NCBI RefSeq assembly: GCF_900155525.1
Contig: NZ_LT706952.1
Coordinates: forward strand, 816,406 to 880,405
Length of the DNA: 64,000 bases
Direction: 5' to 3'
From: Mailhella massiliensis
GTDB taxonomy: Bacteria > Desulfobacterota > Desulfovibrionia > Desulfovibrionales > Desulfovibrionaceae
Shown piece after piece: positions 53,060 through 61,876 of the stretch (position 1 is its first letter; each line of letters begins with the position of its first letter). The notes beneath the pieces are model-generated. The model worked only from the letters and a program-made list of their open reading frames with translations, was not told the DNA's origin and searched no databases. The position numbers and the translations under genes are program-made.

Positions 53060-53790
53060 GGACCACCCGTAAAACGGGTGGCTTGACCAGCCCTGTAAGG
53101 GCTTGTTACTTACTCGCGCCTTAAGGGCGCCGGCTTGAACTTCTCTGGTCGGCGCCCTGCCTTTTTTTCAACAGTTCAAGCCCCCATGTACTTTGACTCG
53201 TAGCCTGCTCCTAAAGGAGCTTTCCCTGCTTTGGACTGAACGGATCCGTATATTCCCTGCACGTCCTCTTATCAAGCATGATATCTTCTCTATCCTGATC
53301 CCGTATATATTTCCTGATCGTTGCTTCGTTCAAACCTACTGTGCTGACGTAATATCCCACGCTCCAGAATCTCCGATTGCCATACCGGTATTTCAGCTGG
53401 GAAAATTTATCAAAAATCATCAGTGAACTTTTACCCTTTATATACCCCATAACCGACGATATCGCATACTTTGGCGGTATCATGACAAGCATATGCACAT
53501 GGTCTATCATCATATGTCCCTCAATAATTTCGATTCCCTTGTAATTACAAAGCTGTCGTATTATTTTTCCTATTTCTTCACGGTATTGCCCGTAAATCAC
53601 TTTTCTCCTATACTTCGGAGTGAAGACAATATGGTACCTACACAACCATTTCGTATGTGCCAGATTTTGTTCTTTCGCCATAAAAAAACACCTTTTCGAT
53701 GTGGACGGGAGCCTGAACAACTCCGTCTTATCGAAAAGGTGTTTTTTTAGGTATAACCATTTTGTGGTCCACCCGCTAAGCGGGTGGTTT
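53060..53790 (-). mobile_element. IS200/IS605-family insertion sequence
   Basis: A TnpA gene flanked by the hairpins expected for single-strand transposition: CCACCCGT-AAA-ACGGGTGG (53063-53081) on one side and CCACCCGC-TAA-GCGGGTGG (53769-53787) on the other. Additional hairpins follow on the low-coordinate side (53089-53103, 53116-53130). Exact ends cannot be set without a second copy. No TnpB or terminal inverted repeats are present, as in plain IS200. Confidence 0.75.
53211..53681 (-). CDS. tnpA: IS200-type transposase TnpA (HUH/Y1)
   Basis: A 156-residue Y1 transposase. KYRRKVIYG, the metal-binding HVH (H61, H63) in MIDHVHMLVMIPP, and the nucleophile Tyr (Y126 in TIRKYIRDQ) are all present, so it appears intact. 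The ATG follows AAGGTG. Codon use is AT-richer than the host genes. The final residues run into the low-coordinate flank. Confidence 0.93.
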   Translation of the reverse strand: MAKEQNLAHTKWLCRYHIVFTPKYRRKVIYGQYREEIGKIIRQLCNYKGIEIIEGHMMIDHVHMLVMIPPKYAISSVMGYIKGKSSLMIFDKFSQLKYRYGNRRFWSVGYYVSTVGLNEATIRKYIRDQDREDIMLDKRTCREYTDPFSPKQGKLL

Positions 53791-53833
53791 TCTGTTTCGG
53801 TCGCTTCCGCTCCCTCAACTGCCTAAAGGCCTT

Positions 53834-53866
53834 AAAAAAACGCCCTGTGATTTCTCACAGGGCGTT
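53834..53866 (-). terminator. Terminator of the tRNA-Glu transcript
   Basis: AACGCCCTGTGA (53839-53850) and TCACAGGGCGTT (53855-53866), 12-bp perfect stem, TTTC loop, followed by seven T on the minus strand. Confidence 0.9.
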
Positions 53867-53876
53867 GATTTCTTTT

Positions 53877-53953
53877 TGGCGTCCCCAGGCGGATTTGAAC
53901 CGCCGTTGACGGCGTGAAAGGCCGCTGTCCTGGGCCGGCTAGACGATGGGGAC
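53877..53953 (-). tRNA. tRNA-Glu (anticodon TTC)
   Basis: Acceptor arms GTCCCCA and TGGGGAC pair; the anticodon loop reads CTTTCAC, giving TTC; the T arm GGCGG-TTCAAAT-CCGCC is standard; CCA is encoded. It directly precedes a terminator and lies 19 bases from the hflX stop, between the IS element and housekeeping genes. tRNA genes commonly serve as island attachment sites; no repeated 3' end was seen. Confidence 0.95.
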
Positions 53954-53971
53954 GTGCTGCGTTGGTGTTAA

Positions 53972-55723
53972 TTACCGAAACGGCTCGGTATCGTCAAGCA
54001 TTTTTTCTTCATCCGTGCGTTTTTTTCTCGCCCTGCCCTTCTTTTCAAATTCTTCCCAGGTCTGCGGGTCCCGGCGCTGCCACGCGCCTTCGTCGAACAT
54101 TTTCCGTTCGATGGCGGCAGCCGCCTTCTGCAGTCCCGTGCCTTCAAGGGCGGAAACGGCAATGGCGTCCGGCCTGTCCAGAAGCAGCGGAACCCGGTCG
54201 TTCACGGGCACGGCGTCCCACTTGTTCAGAAGCGTGACGCGGGGAACGCTCTGGAGCCCCATGTCGGCCAGAATGCGCTCCACCGACTCCATCTGCTGGT
54301 CGCGCTCAGGATGCGAGGCATCCACCACATGGATGAGCAGCTCGGCCGCTTCCAGCTCCTCCAGCGTGGCGCGGAAGGCCTCCATGAGTTCCCGGGGAAG
54401 GGAGCGGATGAATCCCACGGTATCGGCCAGCACAAGTTCCCGCTCTTTGGGGAAGCGCAGGCGGCGGGTGGTGGGGTCGAGCGTGGCGAAAAGCTTGTTT
54501 TCCGCCAGAACGTCGGCTTTGGTCAGGGCGTTGAGCAGGGTGGACTTTCCGGCGTTGGTATAACCCACCAGCGCGGCCAGAGGCAGCCCCTGCCTTGCCC
54601 GGCGGGCCCTTGTGTGGAATCGCTGGCGACGCAGTTCCTCCAGATCCCTGCGGATGCGGGTGATGCGCTCGCGGATGCGGCGACGCTCCAGTTCCAGCTT
54701 GGTTTCGCCCCGCCCCTTGTTGCCGAAAATGCCGCCTGCCAGGCGGTCCATGGAGCGGTGCTTGCCGGCAAGGCGCGGCAGGGAATACTGAAGCTGGGCC
54801 ATTTCCACCTGCAGCTTGCCCGCCTTCGTAACGGCGTGCCCGGCAAAAATATCGAGAATGAGCTGCGTCCTGTCCATGACGCGGCGTTCCGTCAGCTCCG
54901 AAAGGCTGTTGAGCTGCGCGGGACTGAGTTCCCCGTCGAATATGACCAGAGAAGCCTGCCCCTGAAGGGCCAGCACTTCCAGCTCGGCCAGCTTGCTGCG
55001 GCCCAGAATATGGCGGGGATGAATGGCGGCGACGCGCTGTATCATGCTGCCCGTCACCTTCACGCCCGCAGTGCGGGCCAGTTCCGCAAGTTCGGCAAGA
55101 TGCCTCTCCTGCACGGCGCGCGGTTCCAGCGAAACGGAAACCAGCACGGCCCTCTCGCCGCCCTCTTCCTCGCCGGTGCTCACCGCATCGTCGAGAACTC
55201 GGCCGAACTCCTCTTCCAGCGTTTCCGCCTGACGGGTGAAGTCGATATCCACCCTGTCCCACGCCGTCATGTCGCCCACGGCGTAGCCCGAATCCTCCTG
55301 CCCCGGCGCGGGCGGCATGAGATGGGCGTTCTGGAACATGCGGGGCTGGCCCCACTCGTCCACGGTGAGCACGCTCACGGAATCAAGACGCAGGAAAAGA
55401 AGATCCATGAGGTCTTCGTGGGAAAGACCGTCTGGAACAAGATGCGTATGCAGAAGGCGCAGGCCGCGCAGACGGCCCGCGCCCGTACGGACATGGGGAA
55501 GTTCGGGAATGAGAATGGAGGAGGCATCTCCCACGATGACCATGCTCACCCTGCCCTGCCGGTCCAGCGCAAGGCCTATCTGACGCGACAAAAGGCGGGA
55601 GAGCGCCGCAAGTTCCCGCGCCTGTTCAGGGCTGTAACCGCCCTGAGGCGAGTAGCGGCGCTGCCCCAGCCTGTTGAGAGCCTTAAGCTCACTGGGCTTG
55701 AGACCGGCGGTATTGCCTTCCAC
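53972..55723 (-). CDS. hflX: GTPase HflX
   Basis: A 583-residue ribosome-associated GTPase. The N-terminal HflX domain contains GRSKLAEL and the glycine-rich linker region GNKGRGETKLELERR; the G domain has VGYTNAGKSTLLNAL (G1), DPTTRR (G2), DTVGFIR (G3) and NKWD (G4). It splits stalled ribosomes under stress. It is longer than E. coli HflX because of an N-terminal extension of about 150 residues, common in this group. The start is a GTG eight bases after the purH stop, with a weak ribosome binding site. Confidence 0.93.
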   Translation of the reverse strand: MEGNTAGLKPSELKALNRLGQRRYSPQGGYSPEQARELAALSRLLSRQIGLALDRQGRVSMVIVGDASSILIPELPHVRTGAGRLRGLRLLHTHLVPDGLSHEDLMDLLFLRLDSVSVLTVDEWGQPRMFQNAHLMPPAPGQEDSGYAVGDMTAWDRVDIDFTRQAETLEEEFGRVLDDAVSTGEEEGGERAVLVSVSLEPRAVQERHLAELAELARTAGVKVTGSMIQRVAAIHPRHILGRSKLAELEVLALQGQASLVIFDGELSPAQLNSLSELTERRVMDRTQLILDIFAGHAVTKAGKLQVEMAQLQYSLPRLAGKHRSMDRLAGGIFGNKGRGETKLELERRRIRERITRIRRDLEELRRQRFHTRARRARQGLPLAALVGYTNAGKSTLLNALTKADVLAENKLFATLDPTTRRLRFPKERELVLADTVGFIRSLPRELMEAFRATLEELEAAELLIHVVDASHPERDQQMESVERILADMGLQSVPRVTLLNKWDAVPVNDRVPLLLDRPDAIAVSALEGTGLQKAAAAIERKMFDEGAWQRRDPQTWEEFEKKGRARKKRTDEEKMLDDTEPFR

Positions 55724-55731
55724 CCGGGCGG

Positions 55732-56325
55732 CTATTGTACGCCTCCGGCCATCCAGGTGGCGATCATGTCGTCGTAGTTGGAGGTGGTGCGGAAGGTGGC
55801 GGCGGCCATGCGGCGGCGGAATTCGATGCTCACGCCGCCCTTTTCGATTTCTTCCATGGCCTCGGCATAGTAGCTCGGGTCGGACAGCACGAGAATGCTG
55901 TTGAAGTTCTTGGAAGAAGCGCGCAGCAGGCAGGGACCGCCGATGTCAATTTCCTCGACCATGGCGAGAGGATCAAGATGCTTTTCCAGCGCGGACTTGA
56001 AGTCGTACAGGTTCACGACCACCAGATCGAAGGGCTTGATGTCGAATTCCTCAAGCGTCTTCATGTGTTCCGGCACGTCCTTGTTGGCGAGGATGCCGCC
56101 GTGGATGCGCGGATTGAGAGTCTTCACGCGGCCGTTGAGAATTTCGGGAAAACCGGTGACGTCGCTCACCGCCGTCACGGGAAGGCCCTGATCCTTCAGA
56201 AACTTCATGGTGCCGCCGGTGGAAACCAGCTCGACGCCCTTTTTGTGAAGAAAAGCGGCGAATTCCGCAAGTCCGTCCTTATGCGTCACGCTCAGAAGAG
56301 CGCGCCTGATGGGAAGAAAGTCCAT
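55732..56325 (-). CDS. IMP cyclohydrolase (stand-alone PurH N-terminal domain)
   Basis: A 197-residue protein equal to the MGS-like cyclohydrolase half of bifunctional PurH (RALLSVTHKDGL, GVELVSTGGTMKFL, GRVKTLNPRIHGGIL, VVVNLYDF, IDIGGPCLLRASSKN). The AICAR transformylase half is missing, and the natural stop and following gene show no sign of a break, so it is not a truncation. It forms IMP from FAICAR. AAGGGGG precedes the ATG. A separate transformylase must exist elsewhere. Confidence 0.9.
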   Translation of the reverse strand: MDFLPIRRALLSVTHKDGLAEFAAFLHKKGVELVSTGGTMKFLKDQGLPVTAVSDVTGFPEILNGRVKTLNPRIHGGILANKDVPEHMKTLEEFDIKPFDLVVVNLYDFKSALEKHLDPLAMVEEIDIGGPCLLRASSKNFNSILVLSDPSYYAEAMEEIEKGGVSIEFRRRMAAATFRTTSNYDDMIATWMAGGVQ

Positions 56326-56821
56326 CGTAACCCCCTTGATGATATGATTTCATACTGCCAAAGGAGCGGTCAAATGGCAAGCGCCGCAGGAGGATATATC
56401 CCGGGAACATACCGGATTAGCAGGAGTTTTTCCTTTTTTCTCCATGATTTGCCGATCTGAAAAACGTGCATTTCGCCTGCGGAAGGAAAGAATGCATGCC
56501 AGGAAGTCTTCCCAACTCAGGGCGGCCCTCTCCTACGGAAAAAGCGCCTCCCTGCAGGAGGCTTTTCCGCAAATCACAAAGCGGCGGAAGTACCCCGGGC
56601 AGCGGCGCGCCGCTTCTCTTCCGCCTCGGCCTTGGAGCAAAAAAACGACACGCCTTTTTCCTGACGGCATCGAACGGAAAAATGCCCCGGTGCAGCGCCT
56701 TCCGCCGCACGCGCACGGCGGAAAAGAAAGCCCCGCACCTCAGCTTTTCCCTTGACAATGCCGCCCCTCGGATAGAAAAAAACACTGCGACATACGGCCC
56801 TTCACGCCGAGGAGAACAGTC
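56326..56821. promoter_or_regulatory. Gap with promoter for the 56.8 kb gene
   Basis: TTGACA (56752-56757) followed by TAGAAA (56773-56778) is a possible promoter with a short 15-base spacer. A small GCCTCC/GGAGGC hairpin lies at 56546-56562. No other gene is supported. Confidence 0.4.
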
Positions 56822-57373
56822 ATGACGGAATCTTTTGCCGATCTTTTTCTGAGAGCCATGCACTACGAACACTGGCTCCGTTTCTATTTTCTGGAAGATA
56901 TGGAGGAGCCGGAAGGCGGCCCCATGCAGGCTTCCCCGGAACGGGAACTGGCCGTGGAAGACATGGACGCAAGACTTGTCGTTCCCGCCGACGTGGCGGC
57001 CCGTTCCCGCAAGGAAGAACCCGGACTTGCCGGAATTCTCGACGCCATTCAGGGAAAGCCCGTTTCCATGGAGCTTTCCAGAGACGTGATATTCCGCTGG
57101 CTGGGAGAAAAAACGGGAGTGCGGCCGGGCAGCGCCGAGTTTGAAAAGAACATGAGCGCCCTTGCCGGAGACGCCGACTTCCGCCGCCGTCTGGACTGCT
57201 TCCACGGCTGGGTTCAGGCGCTCGCCAACAACGAAATCGACCTCAAGGGCAACGCTCTGCCCCCCGGAGCGCCGAGAGACGAGAGCATCCCCGCCTTTGC
57301 GGAATGGGAAAAGGCCTTTGCCTTCTGGTTCGGTATGCAGAAGCCCTTCGACCTTGGCCCCATGGAACAATAA
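56822..57373 (+). CDS. Conserved-looking soluble protein of unknown function
   Basis: A 183-residue acidic, all-helical-looking protein without signal or membrane segment. It opens MTESFADLFLRAMHYEHWLRF and includes an LSRDVIFRWLGEKTG segment; no catalytic motif is recognised. GAGGAG lies seven bases before the ATG, and a shared terminator follows. Gene signals are good, so I treat it as real, function unknown. Confidence 0.75.
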   Translation: MTESFADLFLRAMHYEHWLRFYFLEDMEEPEGGPMQASPERELAVEDMDARLVVPADVAARSRKEEPGLAGILDAIQGKPVSMELSRDVIFRWLGEKTGVRPGSAEFEKNMSALAGDADFRRRLDCFHGWVQALANNEIDLKGNALPPGAPRDESIPAFAEWEKAFAFWFGMQKPFDLGPMEQ

Positions 57374-57536
57374 AAAACGCCTCTGCGCGAAGTTCCCCTG
57401 CAAAAACCTCCTTTTCGCCGCGCTGCCGGAAAACGTATGGAAAGCTTCCCGGCAGGAAAAAACAAAAGCGGCATACGGCGGAAACGCCGGGCCGGGCCCG
57501 GCAGGCGCAGCAACGCAGGCACATCTCCCGCATGAA

Positions 57537-57574
57537 AAAACACGGTCCTTCCCGAAGGAAGGGCCGTGTTTTCT
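57537..57574. terminator. Bidirectional terminator between the 56.8 kb gene and gdhA
   Basis: AAAACACGGTCCTTCC (57537-57552) and its mirror (57557-57572), 16-bp stem with one wobble and a 4-nt loop. Confidence 0.9.
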
Positions 57575-57602
57575 TTTCTGTTTGCGGCGGAGAATGCGGC
57601 TC

Positions 57603-58961
57603 TTACATGACGCCCTGCTCAATCATGCTGTCGGCCACCTTGCGGAAGCCGGCGATGTTGCCGCCCATGACGTAGTTGCCGGGCTGGCCGAATTCTTCGG
57701 CGGTATCGTGCGCTGCCCGGAAGATGCCGGCCATGATGCCCTTGAGCTTGCCGTCCACTTCGTCGAAGGTCCAGGAAGTCATGCCCGCGTTCTGTTCCAT
57801 TTCAAGCTGGCTGGTGGCCACGCCGCCGGCGTTGGCGCACTTGGCGGGGCCGAAGCAGATGCCGGCCTTCTGGAATTCGGCCGTGGCTTCCAGGGTGGAA
57901 GGCATGTTCGCGCCTTCGCTCACCAGGATGCAGCCCTTGGAAAGGAGATTCTTCGCGTCGGCAAGGGTGACTTCGTTCTGCGTGGCGCTGGGGAAGGCGA
58001 GATCCGCGCCCACGTTCCACACGGGATGTTCGCCGGCGGGGTAGTCGGCCACGGGAATGTAGGTGGCATCCTTGCACAGTTCCGCATAGCGGGTAAGGGA
58101 AGCGCGTTCGCGTTCCTTGACCTGCTGAAGCACTTCCAGATTGATGCCGGAAGGCTGGTAGATGCAGCCTCTGGAATCGGACACGGTGACGGGGGTGGCG
58201 CCGAGCTGATAGAGCTTCTTCACCGTGTAGATGGCCACGTTGCCGGAACCGGAGACGGCGGCCGTCTTGCCTTCGATTTCCTTGCCCACGGCCTTGAGCA
58301 TGTTGTCGGCAAAATACACGTTGCCGAAGCCGGTGGCTTCGGTGCGGGCCAGAGAACCGCCCCACTTGAGGCCCTTGCCGGTGAGCACGCCTTCAAAGCG
58401 GCTGGTCAGGCGCTTGTACTGACCGAACAGATAGCCGATTTCGCGGCCGCCCACGCCGATGTCGCCGGCGGGCACGTCGCTGAAGGCGCCCACATAGCGG
58501 ACGAGTTCCGTCATGAAGGCCTGGCAGAAACGCATGACTTCGGCGTCGGACTTGCCCTTGGGATCGAAGTCGGAACCGCCCTTGCCGCCGCCGATGGCGA
58601 GACCGGTGAGACTGTTCTTGAAGATCTGTTCAAAGCCCAGGAACTTCAGAATGCTCTGGTTCACGCTGGGATGGAAGCGGAGCCCGCCCTTGTACGGTCC
58701 GATGGCGGAGTTGAACTGCACGCGGTAGCCGTTGTTCACCTGAATGCGGCCCTTGTCGTCCGTCCAGGCGACACGGAATTCGATGAGGCGTTCGGGCACC
58801 ACGATGCGCTCAAGAATGGCGTTTTCCTCGTACTTGGATTCCTTTTCAAACAGAGGTTCCATGGAAAGAAGCACTTCTTCCACGGCCTGGAGGAATTCCG
58901 GCTGATGAGGATACTTGGCGCGCACGCTCTCCACTACATTCCGCACATAATTGTTGCCCAT
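57603..58961 (-). CDS. gdhA: NADP-type glutamate dehydrogenase
   Basis: A 452-residue hexameric GDH. GPYKGGLRFHPSVN and GGGKGGSDFDPKGKSD carry the substrate lysines; the nucleotide loop is AAVSGSGNVAIYTV; EGANMPST is typical. Length and sequence match the S50-I, NADPH-dependent class that assimilates ammonium. AAGGAG lies ten bases before the ATG. The upstream region is AT-rich with palindromes. Confidence 0.96.
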   Translation of the reverse strand: MGNNYVRNVVESVRAKYPHQPEFLQAVEEVLLSMEPLFEKESKYEENAILERIVVPERLIEFRVAWTDDKGRIQVNNGYRVQFNSAIGPYKGGLRFHPSVNQSILKFLGFEQIFKNSLTGLAIGGGKGGSDFDPKGKSDAEVMRFCQAFMTELVRYVGAFSDVPAGDIGVGGREIGYLFGQYKRLTSRFEGVLTGKGLKWGGSLARTEATGFGNVYFADNMLKAVGKEIEGKTAAVSGSGNVAIYTVKKLYQLGATPVTVSDSRGCIYQPSGINLEVLQQVKERERASLTRYAELCKDATYIPVADYPAGEHPVWNVGADLAFPSATQNEVTLADAKNLLSKGCILVSEGANMPSTLEATAEFQKAGICFGPAKCANAGGVATSQLEMEQNAGMTSWTFDEVDGKLKGIMAGIFRAAHDTAEEFGQPGNYVMGGNIAGFRKVADSMIEQGVM

Positions 58962-59432
58962 GACTCACTGCTCCTTGAAAAATGGACAGGGGTTCAACCC
59001 CGGATACGCTTTGACGCACGCCCGCCTGTAAATACATTTTTGTTAAAAACAGGCGTTTCATGGCGTTGACGACTATCGAGTATCCCTATTTTCCCCGAGA
59101 ATCAACTCCTTTCGTGACAAAAACGAAATTTTTTTCATTGATATTATTTATTGAAATAATTCATATTTACATTTATGTGAATATGAATTTATTTTTTTAT
59201 CATGTTTTTCAACATGTTACAAAATAACATTTTTGTACTCTTTTTTCTCTCCGTACGCCCGGACGGACTCAAAAGGCGGCGCGAGGCGAAGAAACGACGG
59301 CAGCGTCCGAAAGGCCGAAGCCCGGAGCGGCGGGAGAGGCCGTTCCGGGAAGGGGCGGCAAAATGCCGCCGCGGAAGAAGCGTCCGTTGCGGCGGGAGAG
59401 AGATCACTCTTCCCCCAAAAGTTCCGGGCATG
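58962..59432 (-). promoter_or_regulatory. gdhA upstream region with palindromes
   Basis: AATTCATATT (59158-59167) mirrors AATATGAATT (59180-59189) with a 12-base spacer. TGTTA-CAAAA-TAACA lies near 59214-59228. Both are in a strongly AT-rich block and could bind a nitrogen or redox regulator. No gene is supported here. Confidence 0.4.
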
Positions 59433-59467
59433 AAAAAACGCCCTTTTCTCCAGGGAGAAAAGGGCGT
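59433..59467 (-). terminator. Terminator of the dut-HD-ddl operon
   Basis: ACGCCCTTTTCTCC (59438-59451) mirrors 59454-59467 over 14 bases; six T follow on the minus strand. Confidence 0.88.
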
Positions 59468-59488
59468 CGCAGCCAAGGGAAAAACGGT

Positions 59489-60415
59489 TCAGCGCGCGCG
59501 ATCCACGGCGTAGCTCAGAAGATTTTCCAGAAGCTCGCCGAAGGCGATACCCTCGGCTGCCGCCTCCTTGGGCACAAGGCTTGCGCCGGTCATGCCGGGC
59601 AGGGTGTTCACTTCAAGCACGAAAAGTTCCCCGTCGTCCCGCAGGCGGAAATCGGTACGGCTGTAACCGGAAAGACCGAGGCAGCGGTGGGCGGCAAGAG
59701 CCATGGCCTGCACCTTTGCCGTAAGCTCCGGTTCCAGAGGCGCGGGGCACAGCTCCTCCGCCCCGTCGGGCGCATACTTGTCGTGAAAATCGAAAAATTC
59801 CCGCCGGGGAACGATGAGCACCGGGGGCAGGGCCTTTTCCTCTCCCGGACGGCCCACCACGCCGCAGGTGACCTCGCGGCCGGGAATGAGCGTTTCGATG
59901 AGCACTTCCTGATGATGGGAAAAGAGCGTATCCAGCGCCCTGTCGAGTTCCGCCTCGTCGTTCACGCGGAAAAGGTCGATGCTGGAACCGCCGGTGTTGG
60001 ACTTGACGAACAAGGGATACGCCAGGGAGCACTTCCAGCCTTCGGCGGGACGGAAGGGAAGAAATTCATAATCGGGCGTGGGAATGCCCGCGCGGCGCAT
60101 GAGCGCCTTGCCCGCCGCCTTGTTGAGCGCAAGGAAGGAACCCGCGGGGCCGCTGCCCTGATAGGGGCATCCCGCCTCGTCGAGCAGGGCCTGTACCAGG
60201 CCGTCTTCTCCGGGCTGTCCGTGCAGGTTCAGAAAAGCCGCATCGTGCCTGCCCGCCTCGCGGAGCAGCGCCTCAAAACCGTCGGAAAGATCAAAGAGCG
60301 TCACCTCATGGCCGCGGGCGCGGAGCGCCCCGGCAATGGAAGCCGCCCCCTTCAGAGAAATCTCGCGCTCCGTGGACCAGCCGCCGGCAACAAGAAGAAT
60401 ACGCATCGTATCCAT
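59489..60415 (-). CDS. ddl: D-alanine--D-alanine ligase
   Basis: A 308-residue ATP-grasp enzyme. Conserved elements are GGWSTEREISLKGA, LHGQPGEDGLVQALL, YPLFVKSNTGGSS, GREVTCGVVG, YSRTDFRL and EVNTLPGMT. It makes the D-Ala-D-Ala end of peptidoglycan precursors. The start overlaps the HD-protein stop (TAATG). A second in-frame ATG three codons on is also possible. Confidence 0.94.
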   Translation of the reverse strand: MDTMRILLVAGGWSTEREISLKGAASIAGALRARGHEVTLFDLSDGFEALLREAGRHDAAFLNLHGQPGEDGLVQALLDEAGCPYQGSGPAGSFLALNKAAGKALMRRAGIPTPDYEFLPFRPAEGWKCSLAYPLFVKSNTGGSSIDLFRVNDEAELDRALDTLFSHHQEVLIETLIPGREVTCGVVGRPGEEKALPPVLIVPRREFFDFHDKYAPDGAEELCPAPLEPELTAKVQAMALAAHRCLGLSGYSRTDFRLRDDGELFVLEVNTLPGMTGASLVPKEAAAEGIAFGELLENLLSYAVDRAR

Positions 60416-60999
60416 TAAAGAATTCCTACCCTGTCGAATATGGCCTGCTCCACGGCCTGTACATGAGCATAGTTTTCGGCAATGGTCTCCTGCCTGTCCG
60501 CGCTGATGCCGTAGCGGACCAGAAGATCATCGAACCTTTCCCTGATGGAAACCACCTCGGAGTGACGCACGCGCTTGTCGGCATAGGCCACGATGACGGG
60601 CAGGCGCATGGGGTCGCGCACATCGTCCATGTCGCCGCCGCTCCAGGGCCATTCCACATGGAAGAGCACCGCCTGCGCAATAAGGGGATTTCCCGTTTCC
60701 TCCCGCACCCAGGCCGCGCCGAGCTGGGCGTGGCTTCCTCCGTGCAGGATGGTGTAGTTCTTGGCGATATCGTGCAGAAGGCCCGCGGCACGGGCAAGAG
60801 GCACGGAAAGCGGACGGCCCGCCGGAATGACGCCCCGCTCCACGGCGCGGGCCGTTATTTCCACGGCCACGCCGGCGACGGCGCGGCAATGATCGCGGAT
60901 ATGCGGCGGCACTTCGTACTTGTCCCACAGCTGGGCGCACTGCCGCTCGTCGGGCACGGCCCAGGAAGGGTCGGCCGGAAATTCAAGAGAAGGCAACAT
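60415..60999 (-). CDS. HD-domain hydrolase
   Basis: A 194-residue HD phosphohydrolase. Metal-site elements: HIRDHCRAVAGVAV, LLHDIAKNY (the HD pair) and GGSHAQLGAAWV. The length fits small HD proteins acting on nucleotides. The ATG follows CGAGG. It lies between dut and ddl with one-base overlap to ddl. Substrate unknown; location beside dUTPase may hint at nucleotides. Confidence 0.85.
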   Translation of the reverse strand: MLPSLEFPADPSWAVPDERQCAQLWDKYEVPPHIRDHCRAVAGVAVEITARAVERGVIPAGRPLSVPLARAAGLLHDIAKNYTILHGGSHAQLGAAWVREETGNPLIAQAVLFHVEWPWSGGDMDDVRDPMRLPVIVAYADKRVRHSEVVSIRERFDDLLVRYGISADRQETIAENYAHVQAVEQAIFDRVGIL

Positions 61000-61019
61000 G
61001 GGCAACCTCGGAAAAAAAA

Positions 61020-61478
61020 TCAGACCCTGCCGGTATGGCCGAAGCCCCCGGCCCCGCGCCCGGTTTCGGAAAGCGTTTCCACGGCCAGCGGTTCCAGCCT
61101 GCATACGGGCTGGAATACGAGCTGCGCCACACGCTCCCCGCGCCGAACGGACACGGCCTCGCCGGAGGTATTGAGCAGCCAGACCACGACTTCGCCCCGG
61201 TAGTCGGCATCTACCACGCCCACGCCCTGGGCCACGGCAAGGCCTTTGACGGCCCCGAGACCGCTGCGGGAATAGATGAAGCCCGCCACGCCGGGGACCT
61301 GAGGCTCCACGCAGATGCCGGAAGGCACGGCCGCGCGGGCCCCCGGCTCCACGACGAGTTCCTCCTGCTCGAAGCAGGCGCGCAGATCCATGCCCGCGGA
61401 ACCGGACGTGGCGTAGGAAAGGCCGTCGCCGTAAAGGGTCGCGGCGTCGCGCAGATAACGAACATGAACAGTGGCCAT
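61020..61478 (-). CDS. dut: Deoxyuridine triphosphatase
   Basis: A 152-residue trimeric dUTPase with all five motifs: SAGMDLRA, SRSGLGAVKGL, GVVDADYRGEV, RVAQLVFQP and GRGAGGFGHTGR. It hydrolyses dUTP to dUMP and keeps uracil out of DNA. ATG follows CGAGG. First gene of a three-gene operon with the HD hydrolase and ddl. Confidence 0.96.
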   Translation of the reverse strand: MATVHVRYLRDAATLYGDGLSYATSGSAGMDLRACFEQEELVVEPGARAAVPSGICVEPQVPGVAGFIYSRSGLGAVKGLAVAQGVGVVDADYRGEVVVWLLNTSGEAVSVRRGERVAQLVFQPVCRLEPLAVETLSETGRGAGGFGHTGRV

Positions 61479-61876
61479 GAAAACCTCGTCGGAAAAAAAT
61501 AACGGCACCTTCGCCCCGAACCGTCGGCGGGGCATGTGCGCCGGAGGGAAGAAAGAATAGCCCGAACGCGTTCCGTGGGCAAGCGCCCGGCCCGCCCCCC
61601 GGCGGAAAAGAACCGGAAAAACCTTCCTCCCGCCGCTTCCGGCGAGGAGAAAAAACGTCCCCGCAAGTGTTCCGTCACAGCGCTTCAGCCCCTTTCGCAA
61701 CGTGCCGGAAAAAATCTCATTTGGACTTTACCCCGTCATTTTCTTGACAGAATGCCGTAGTGACACTATCGTCCTTTCTTCTCCGTTTCTCTGGTTAGGG
61801 CACGAAAGTGCCGGTAAAACGTCTTGGTTGAACCTATATCCACAATCGGGACTTCCCGTAAAAACAAGGTTGTACA
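61479..61876 (+). promoter_or_regulatory. Divergent region with promoter of the NYN gene
   Basis: TTGACA (61744-61749), 17-base spacer, TATCGT (61767-61772) on the plus strand, about 105 bases before the NYN ATG, leaves a long leader. No gene is supported in the gap. Confidence 0.55.
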
